Positions 58,483-64,000 of a stretch of 64,000 nt of DNA are shown one piece after another. The notes under the pieces are model-generated. The model saw only the letters and a list, made by a program, of their open reading frames with translations. It was not told the DNA's origin and did no database searches. Numbering within the stretch: position 1 is the stretch's first letter; each line of letters begins with the position of its first letter. The position numbers and the translations under genes were made by a program. The DNA lies in NCBI GenBank assembly GCA_004193205.1, contig RZUM01000011.1, forward strand, positions 166,590 to 230,589, in the 5' to 3' direction. This DNA comes from Gordonia sediminis (GTDB lineage: Bacteria > Actinomycetota > Actinomycetes > Mycobacteriales > Mycobacteriaceae).

Positions 58483-60135
58483 ATGGTCGAATGGCGTAAG
58501 CGTGCGGTCAGCAACGAAGGGATCGGGCTGGCCGTCTTCGAGGTGGACGGGTCCACACCCGACGACGACGACCGCCCGACGGTGCTGCTGGTCCACGGCT
58601 GGCCCGACACCCATCACCTGTGGACGCACGTCGCGCCAATCCTGGCGCGGGATTTCCATGTGGTGGCCTATGACTGTCGCGGCTTCGGCGAGAGCGACCA
58701 CCCCGCCGGCGACGCCCCGTATCGGCTCAGTCTGCTCGCCGACGACCTGTTTGCGGTCGCCGAGGCCGTCAGCCCCGACGAACCCGTGCACGTCGTCGCC
58801 CACGACTGGGGATCGGTCCAGACCTGGGAGGCCGTCGCGCGCCCGGGCGCGGAGAGTCGGATCGCCTCGTTCGTGTCGGTGTCCGGTCCGAGCCTCGACG
58901 ACCTGGCCCTGTGGGTGCGGGAGAAGGTGAGCCATCCGACCCCGCGCAACCTGGGGCAACTACTGGCTCAGGCGGGGTCGTCGGCCTACACCGTCTTCTT
59001 CCAGCTGCCGGTGCTGCCGAGGATGTTCTTCACGGCGGTCGGTTCGGCTCGGCTGTGGCGGGCATTCCTGCATCGCGTCGAGGGGACACCGCCTCACCAC
59101 GCGGTGGTCGGCTCGACCCTGCGCGCCGACATGATCTCGGGACTGCGCCTGTACCGCGCGAACATCGCACCCACGATGGCCGCGCCGCAACCGGCCACCA
59201 CCTTCGTGCCCGTGCTCGAGGTGATCAACGAGCGGGATATCGCCTTGCGCCCGGCGATCTTCGACGGAACGCACCGACGCGTCCAGCGGCTATGGCGGCT
59301 GCGCACCCCCACCGGTCACTGGCTGCCGTACACCCATCCGGAGTACCTGGCCGATGTGGCCCGTGACTTCATCGCCACCCATGCACCGGCGGCCGGCGTC
59401 TGCGCGACCGGGCACCTCGACCGCGCCCGCCTGTTCGGCGTGCCGACACCGTTGTCGGGCAAGCTCGCCGTGATCACCGCCGCCGGCAACGGACTGGGCC
59501 GCGAACTCGCCTTCGCACTCGCCGAGATGGGTTGCGCGCTGGTCCTCGCCGACACCGACCTCCCGCGACTCGAGGAGACCGCGCGGGAGAGCAAGGCTTT
59601 CGGCGCCCAGGTGTCGACGTATGACCTCGACCTGTCCGACACCGCCACCGTCCGTTCCTTCGCCGAGTCGGTGCATGCTGCGCACGGCAGCCCCGACATC
59701 GTGGTGAACAACGCCGGGATCGTCTGGCCGGCAAGCACGTTGGGGGCCGCCGACGACGACGTCCACCACCTGCTGGAGGTCGAGGGAGGTGTCATCGCGA
59801 GCAGCCGCGCATTCGGTCGGCAGATGGCCGAGCGTGGCGTGGGCGGACACATCGTCAACGTCGGGCCGGCCGTCACATCCGAGCGGTCGCGGGGGTCGGC
59901 CGCCTGGGCGGGCGTGATCACGTTCTCCGCTTCGCTGCGTAGCGAACTCGCCGGCCGTCGGGTCGGGGTGACCAGTGTCCGCCCCGGCCCGCGCGACTCG
60001 TCTCCCTCTGCCGCGCGGGCCGTCGTCGCCGCGATCATCCGCAACAAGCCTGTCGTCACGATGTCCTCCGACACCACGCCCGTCCATCGCATCGCTGCCC
60101 GACTGTCCCGAATCACCCGACGTCACACGGTCTGA
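58483..60135 (+). CDS. EphD-like fusion: alpha/beta (epoxide) hydrolase domain plus degenerate SDR domain
   Basis: The 550-residue protein has an N-terminal epoxide-hydrolase-like domain (HGWPDTHHLW near residue 38, nucleophile D108 in VVAHDWGS, His region TGHWLPYTHPEYLADV near 286) and, from about residue 325, an SDR domain with the cofactor loop TAAGNGLG (331-338) and NNAG (409-412). This is the layout of M. tuberculosis EphD (Rv2214c), linked to mycolic acid metabolism. The SDR catalytic Tyr-x-x-x-Lys is missing: the equivalent stretch reads SAAWAGVITF (472-481) and appears a few residues short, so this half is probably not a working dehydrogenase. The 3' end overlaps the convergent efflux gene by 13 bp. 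Confidence 0.85.
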   Translation: MVEWRKRAVSNEGIGLAVFEVDGSTPDDDDRPTVLLVHGWPDTHHLWTHVAPILARDFHVVAYDCRGFGESDHPAGDAPYRLSLLADDLFAVAEAVSPDEPVHVVAHDWGSVQTWEAVARPGAESRIASFVSVSGPSLDDLALWVREKVSHPTPRNLGQLLAQAGSSAYTVFFQLPVLPRMFFTAVGSARLWRAFLHRVEGTPPHHAVVGSTLRADMISGLRLYRANIAPTMAAPQPATTFVPVLEVINERDIALRPAIFDGTHRRVQRLWRLRTPTGHWLPYTHPEYLADVARDFIATHAPAAGVCATGHLDRARLFGVPTPLSGKLAVITAAGNGLGRELAFALAEMGCALVLADTDLPRLEETARESKAFGAQVSTYDLDLSDTATVRSFAESVHAAHGSPDIVVNNAGIVWPASTLGAADDDVHHLLEVEGGVIASSRAFGRQMAERGVGGHIVNVGPAVTSERSRGSAAWAGVITFSASLRSELAGRRVGVTSVRPGPRDSSPSAARAVVAAIIRNKPVVTMSSDTTPVHRIAARLSRITRRHTV

Positions 60136-61709
60136 CGAGCGGGCTCGATGGGGGCCACCTCGTCGTCGATGTCGAGGTCGGCGGTCTCCGCCACGATCAC
60201 CTCGGCGTCGCGGTGGCCGACCGCATCCCGAAGCAGGAATGCCGCCGCGAGCGCCGCGACCGCGGTCACCGCAACCGCTACCCACACCGCGCTGTGCAGG
60301 CCCTCGACGAAGACCTCCTGGACCGCGATCCGCACCTGCTCGGCCACCGCAGCCGGCGCGCGTTGTGCCACCTCGACACCGGCCATCACCGAGTCCTCGG
60401 CGATCGCGGTCGCCGCTCTGGGCACCCCGAGCACCTCCAGCCGGTCGGCAACACCCGACGTATACACCGACGTCAACACCGAACCGAGCACCGCGACACC
60501 GAGCGTGCCACCGATCTCACGGGTGGTGTCGTTGACCGCGGACCCGGCACCGGCCTGCTCCGGGGTCAATGCGTCCATGATCAGCTGGGTGCACGGACCA
60601 GAGATGAATGCGAGCCCCATCGCCATCAGCGACATCGACCAGATGATCAGTTCCCAGTAACCCGATGTGCGCGAAGCAATCTCGACGAGCGCGAACCCGC
60701 CCGACATCAGTGCGGCGCCGACGACGGCGACCAGCCGCGGCCCGAACCGGTGCGACAGCGCCATCGCGGCCGGCGAGAACACCGCCACCACGATCGCGAA
60801 CGGCAATGTTCGCAACCCCGCGTCGAAGGGACCATAGCCCTGGACCGCCTGGAAGTACTGGGTGATCAGGAAGGTGAAACCGAACAGGGCGAAGAACGCG
60901 ATGCTGATCATGCCTGCGGCGGTGGCGAAGTGGCGATTCGCGAACAGCCGCATGTTCAGGATCGGGTGGTTGGTGGTCAGTTCCCACCAGACGAAGAGCG
61001 CCAGCGCGGCCGCCGCGATCATCAGTCCGCCGGAGATACGGATATCGGTCCAGCCGAAGTGCGGCCCCTCGATGACGGAATAGGTGAGCAGACCGAGACC
61101 GACGATCGACAGGGCCAACCCGGTGATGTCGAAGCGCGACACCGATTCCGGCCGACTGCCGGGCACCACCGCGACGATCGCCGCTGCCGCGAGGACCCCC
61201 ACCGGGACGTTGACCCAGAACACCGACGACCACGAGAAGTGTTCCAGCAGCCATCCGCCCATCACCGGCCCGATGGCCACCGAGATCCCCGACGTCGCCG
61301 CCCAGATTCCCACGGCCGCAGCACGTTGCCTCGGTTCGGTGAAGATCGCGGTGATGATGGCCAGGGTTGCCGGGAAGACCAGTGCGGCGAACATTCCGAG
61401 GCCGCCGCGAGCAGCGATCAACTGTCCCAGCGTCTGCGATGACGCCGCCGCCACCGAGACCGCGACGAATCCGGCGATCCCGGTGAGCAGCATGCGGCGA
61501 TGGCCGAACCGGTCGCCGAGATGGCCACCAGTGAGCAGGAGTCCGGCGAACACGAGGGTGTAGGCGTCGACGATCCATTGCAGTCCCGAGATCCCGGCGT
61601 CGAGATCGCGCCCGAGCGTCGGCAACGCGATGTTGACGATCGTGTTGTCGACCATGACCAGGAGTTCGGCGAAGCAGAGCGCCGCCAGAGCCAACCAACG
61701 GTTATTCAT
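60123..61709 (-). CDS. DHA2-family (14-span) MFS drug efflux pump
   Basis: The 528-residue protein has 14 predicted spans. Motif C-type and family signatures are present: LLVMVDNTIVNIALPTLGRDL in the first span, the loop GGHLGDRFGHRRM near residue 62, and GGWLLEHFSWSSVFWVNVPVG near residue 157, all typical of EmrB/QacA/LfrA-like proton antiporters. It exports amphipathic drugs or lipids. It is divergent from a TetR gene, with operator-like AGAACA repeats between, so substrate-induced derepression is expected. Confidence 0.92.
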   Translation of the reverse strand: MNNRWLALAALCFAELLVMVDNTIVNIALPTLGRDLDAGISGLQWIVDAYTLVFAGLLLTGGHLGDRFGHRRMLLTGIAGFVAVSVAAASSQTLGQLIAARGGLGMFAALVFPATLAIITAIFTEPRQRAAAVGIWAATSGISVAIGPVMGGWLLEHFSWSSVFWVNVPVGVLAAAAIVAVVPGSRPESVSRFDITGLALSIVGLGLLTYSVIEGPHFGWTDIRISGGLMIAAAALALFVWWELTTNHPILNMRLFANRHFATAAGMISIAFFALFGFTFLITQYFQAVQGYGPFDAGLRTLPFAIVVAVFSPAAMALSHRFGPRLVAVVGAALMSGGFALVEIASRTSGYWELIIWSMSLMAMGLAFISGPCTQLIMDALTPEQAGAGSAVNDTTREIGGTLGVAVLGSVLTSVYTSGVADRLEVLGVPRAATAIAEDSVMAGVEVAQRAPAAVAEQVRIAVQEVFVEGLHSAVWVAVAVTAVAALAAAFLLRDAVGHRDAEVIVAETADLDIDDEVAPIEPARQTV

Positions 61710-61746
61710 GACTGCCCCTTTCAGATGAGGTTCGAGCAGATGACTT

Positions 61747-61801
61747 AGAACACTGTCACACCGTTGTAGTACGTTGTTCTATTCAAGAAGAACACTGTTC
61801 T
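61747..61801. promoter_or_regulatory. TetR-type operators between efflux gene and regulator
   Basis: AGAAC-ACT-GTTCT (61789-61801) is a perfect 5-bp-arm palindrome. AGAACACTGT is repeated at 61747-61756 and TGTTCT stands at 61775-61780. The sites lie in the 107-bp divergent region, which is far more AT-rich than its surroundings. Confidence 0.6.
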
Positions 61802-61816
61802 AGTAGACTTGTCAAC

Positions 61817-62428
61817 ATGTCACCGTCGAAAACCCGCACCCCCGCCACGGAGGTCCGCTCCGCGTTGATCGCGGCGGGCCGCCGCATCCTGGAGAAGGAG
61901 GGGGCCGCCGCCCTGACCGTCCGCGCGGTCGCGACCGAGGCCGGGGTCGCACCCATGGGTGTCTACAACCACTTCGAGGGCAAAGAAGGCCTGCTCAACG
62001 CGGTCGTGACCGCCGGCTACGCCGAGTTCGCCGACACCGTGGCCGCCACCGACAGTGACGCCGCGACGCGCCTGCGCAACAGCGGGCGCAACTACCGGGC
62101 GTTTGCCCTGGCCAACCCGACGCTCTACTCGTTGATGTTCTCCCTCGAGTGCCAGGCCGACGACGAGGTGGCGGGCCGCGCGTTCGAGGTGCTGGCCGAC
62201 ATCATCCGTTTCGGCCAGGCCGGCGGGACGATCCGCGACGGCGACGCACTGATGCTCGCGGCCCAGACCTGGGCGTGCGTGCACGGCGCGGTCTCCCTGG
62301 AGCTCGGGGCGTCCTTCCCACCCTTCATCGACCCGGCCGAGGCCTACGAGCAGGTCCTCGACCTGGTTGCGCGGGGTCTGTCGAGTCCCTCCGACGGTCC
62401 GTCGGCATCTGGGACAATGACGCCGTGA
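61817..62428 (+). CDS. TetR-family repressor
   Basis: The 203-residue protein has an N-terminal TetR helix-turn-helix (ALTVRAVATEAGVAPMGVYNHFEGKEGLL, in pieces, about residues 32-60) and a helical ligand domain with a TetR_C-type FALANPTLYSLMFSLE segment near residue 95. It most likely represses the divergent DHA2 pump and itself. Its stop overlaps the start of the MerR gene by four bases, so the two regulators are made together. Confidence 0.92.
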   Translation: MSPSKTRTPATEVRSALIAAGRRILEKEGAAALTVRAVATEAGVAPMGVYNHFEGKEGLLNAVVTAGYAEFADTVAATDSDAATRLRNSGRNYRAFALANPTLYSLMFSLECQADDEVAGRAFEVLADIIRFGQAGGTIRDGDALMLAAQTWACVHGAVSLELGASFPPFIDPAEAYEQVLDLVARGLSSPSDGPSASGTMTP

Positions 62429-63228
62429 CCGAATACCGGATCGACGATCTGGCGCGTGAGGCGGGTACGACCACGCGCAACGTGCGCGGCTACCAGGACC
62501 GCGGACTGCTCCCCCGCCCGGCCCGCCGCGGCCGCATCGCGATCTACACCGACGTCCACCTGGCACGGCTGAAGGTCATCAATGATCTACTGAAGAGAGG
62601 ATTCACGATTCGCCACATCGGCGACTTCCTGTCCGGGATGCAGCGCGGCGACGACCTCGTCGAAGTGCTCGGACTCGAGGAGATCGTGACCGAGCCCTGG
62701 TCCACGGCGACGTCGACATCGATGGCGGTCGAGGACCTCGAGGAACTCTTGAACACGCAGAATCCGGCACACTTCGAGCGGCTGATCGAGTTCGGTCTCA
62801 TCGAACCCCAGGAATCCGACCGTGCTCCGGACTGCTACACCATCCGCGACCAGGAGACGGTGTCCGCATACGGCCGACTGGTGAAGCTGGGTCTGCCGCT
62901 GGGCGGCATCCTCGATGCGCACGGTCGGCTGGACCGCCAGATGGCGGCAGTGGCCGAGACCGTCATTTCTGCCGGGCGCCTCGCCTTCACCGAGGGCCAC
63001 GCCGACGGCTGGCTCCCGCAGACCACAGCCGAATCTGAGTGGGCCACAGAGCTTCTCAGCGAGTTACGCAAGGCCACCACCGTGTCCGCGCACAACGCAC
63101 TCAACCGCGCGCTGGATCGGGACCTGGCCCGGCAGGTCAACGACTACATGGGCCGGGCCCGGAAATCGGCCGCCGAGCAAGACGACAGCGGCAAGTCAAG
63201 CGCGGACCAACCGGAACGATCAGGGTAG
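62425..63228 (+). CDS. MerR-family transcriptional regulator
   Basis: GTG 62425 overlaps the TetR stop (GTGA); the frame upstream is a shadow. The 267-residue protein has the MerR winged helix (YRIDDLAREAGTTTRNVRGY, then RGLLPRPARRGRIAIY) at residues 4-50 and a long alpha-helical effector region (QNPAHFERLIEFGLIEP near 112; SAHNALNRALDRDLARQVNDY near 230). The Tyr in the recognition segment is followed by Q instead of the usual ExxGLL. Its target and inducer are unknown; coupling with TetR suggests a joint role in efflux control. Confidence 0.88.
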   Translation: MTEYRIDDLAREAGTTTRNVRGYQDRGLLPRPARRGRIAIYTDVHLARLKVINDLLKRGFTIRHIGDFLSGMQRGDDLVEVLGLEEIVTEPWSTATSTSMAVEDLEELLNTQNPAHFERLIEFGLIEPQESDRAPDCYTIRDQETVSAYGRLVKLGLPLGGILDAHGRLDRQMAAVAETVISAGRLAFTEGHADGWLPQTTAESEWATELLSELRKATTVSAHNALNRALDRDLARQVNDYMGRARKSAAEQDDSGKSSADQPERSG

Positions 63229-64000
63229 GACGATCGGCGGCAGCCCGGGTATCGGATTCGGGATGGTGACGCGCGGCGGAACGACCGGCGGAAGCGGCGG
63301 GGGAAGCGGCGGAAGCGGACTCGGAGTGGCACTCGGCCCGCGCGGCCGAGTGTTCGGGGCCTGCCGCGTCTGCTGCGGCTGGTTGTAGATGGTCTCCGGA
63401 GGCGGTGGCGGCGGCGTGTAGCGCAGCGCGGCACGCCGGGCCTCGGCGACGTCCGCGGGATCGGCATAGGTCGCCGAAGCCGACGACGACGGGTTCGGCG
63501 CCGGGAGGGCCGACGAGGATTCGGCCGGCCCGTCGCGGGTCATGGCGACGGCCACGCCGCCGACCCCGATGACCGCACATATGGTGATACCGGCCAACAG
63601 GATTCGCGTCCTTCGTGTTCGGGGAACCGTCCGGGGCCGGACCGGTACCGCCGCTTTCTGGGTCTCGGTGGTCGGTGAGCCGTCCACCCCGGCAACCGAT
63701 TCGGCGTCGGGCTCGGTGCCGGCGTCGGGCTCCGCGGCGGCGGATTCTGCGGCGTCGGATTCTGCGGTGTCGGACTCTGCGCTGTCGGACTCTGCGTCGT
63801 CGGTGTTCGGCGCCGTCAGGTCCTCAACCCGGGCCGCCGGGAAGTCGCCGGACGAGCTCGCGTCCGGACCCGATTCCTGTGCCGCAGCGAGCATCACCAC
63901 CGGTGGCGCCCCTCGTCGGGCCAGTGCCGCGTCCAGGCCGGGCCAGGTCTCGGGAGCCGACCGCATCACCACCGATGTCACCGATTCCGGTGCCGCGGCC
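63220..64000 (-). CDS. Single-span membrane protein with acidic repeats and Pro-rich tail, 5' end outside the window
   Basis: The frame runs from a stop at 63220 to the window edge, so the N-terminus is missing (an in-frame GTG at 63981 is one possible start). The visible 260 residues contain a tract of Asp-Ser/Ala-Glu repeats (ESDSAESDTAESDAAES region, around 63700-63800), a basic stop-transfer cluster (VPRTRRTR), one membrane span (ILLAGITICAVIGVGGVAVAM) and an extracytoplasmic Pro-rich tail (YTPPPPPPE, then repeated PLPPLPPPLPP). I do not recognise a family. It overlaps the MerR gene end by 9 bp, convergently. Confidence 0.65.
   Translation of the reverse strand, partial: AAAPESVTSVVMRSAPETWPGLDAALARRGAPPVVMLAAAQESGPDASSSGDFPAARVEDLTAPNTDDAESDSAESDTAESDAAESAAAEPDAGTEPDAESVAGVDGSPTTETQKAAVPVRPRTVPRTRRTRILLAGITICAVIGVGGVAVAMTRDGPAESSSALPAPNPSSSASATYADPADVAEARRAALRYTPPPPPPETIYNQPQQTRQAPNTRPRGPSATPSPLPPLPPPLPPVVPPRVTIPNPIPGLPPIVLP

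Noticed and set aside
1-64000. tRNA, rRNA, CRISPR arrays, insertion sequences, prophage genes
   Set aside because: Looked for and not seen: no cloverleaf ends, no regular direct repeats with spacers, no transposase or integrase motifs.

Overview
This is a 64-kb stretch of high-GC DNA from an actinobacterium, most likely a mycolic-acid maker of the Gordonia/Rhodococcus/Williamsia type. The lineage clues are an EtfD-type membrane FeS protein directly beside an AlaT/AspC aminotransferase (the neighbourhood of M. tuberculosis Rv0338c-Rv0337c), an EphD-like hydrolase/SDR fusion, a WS/DGAT wax-ester/triacylglycerol synthase, a pair of membrane acyltransferases of the kind that modify the mycolate envelope, a DtxR/IdeR-type iron box, and an HspR-type HAIR-like box before lon. 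The genus call is inference. No tRNA, rRNA, CRISPR array, transposase or phage gene was seen.

Layout. 1-12.3 kb: a five-gene ketone-carboxylase cluster with the same set of parts as the acetophenone carboxylase of Aromatoleum (two ASKHA/HyuA-type subunits, one HyuB-type subunit, a small Cys-rich subunit, and a fifth protein cut by the window edge). It diverges from an AcoR-like activator, which is followed by an LLM flavin oxidoreductase and an acyl-CoA ligase. 12.6-16.5 kb: lon, then a PIN-domain toxin-like protein coupled to an unusual 286-residue partner. 16.5-20.5 kb: two overlapping genes for acetoin/2,3-butanediol oxidation, an unrecognised membrane protein and a RibD/DHFR-like protein. 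20.5-25.0 kb: a GntR regulator divergent from a class III CoA-transferase and a fused AccD-AccA-like carboxyltransferase, then an IclR regulator.

25.1-36.3 kb: an accessory catabolic island. It holds two flavin hydroxylases, two aromatic-acid-type MFS transporters, a PhlG (2,4-diacetylphloroglucinol hydrolase)-like C-C hydrolase, a DUF3500 protein, a SnoaL-like protein, an FAH-family hydrolase, and IclR and GntR regulators with clear palindromic operators. It looks like a pathway for an acylated or polyhydroxylated aromatic compound. 36.4-53.2 kb: more ordinary chromosome with a DUF2339 membrane protein, a NarL-type two-component system, a universal stress protein, a secreted protein, an alpha/beta hydrolase, a G6PDH-like protein beside a GH15 glycosidase, an SDR, two acyltransferases, an ElyC/SanA-like protein and WS/DGAT. 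53.3-64 kb: iron-box-controlled etfD with a long repetitive tail, alaT, the EphD-like fusion, a DHA2 efflux pump with divergent TetR and MerR regulators, and a truncated membrane-anchored protein.

Functional thread: much of the left half handles ketones, diketones and acyl-aromatics (ketone carboxylation, CoA activation, acetoin oxidation, retro-Claisen hydrolysis, acylpyruvate hydrolysis). Several intergenic regions carry long perfect hairpins with a roughly 26-nt loop at gene ends.
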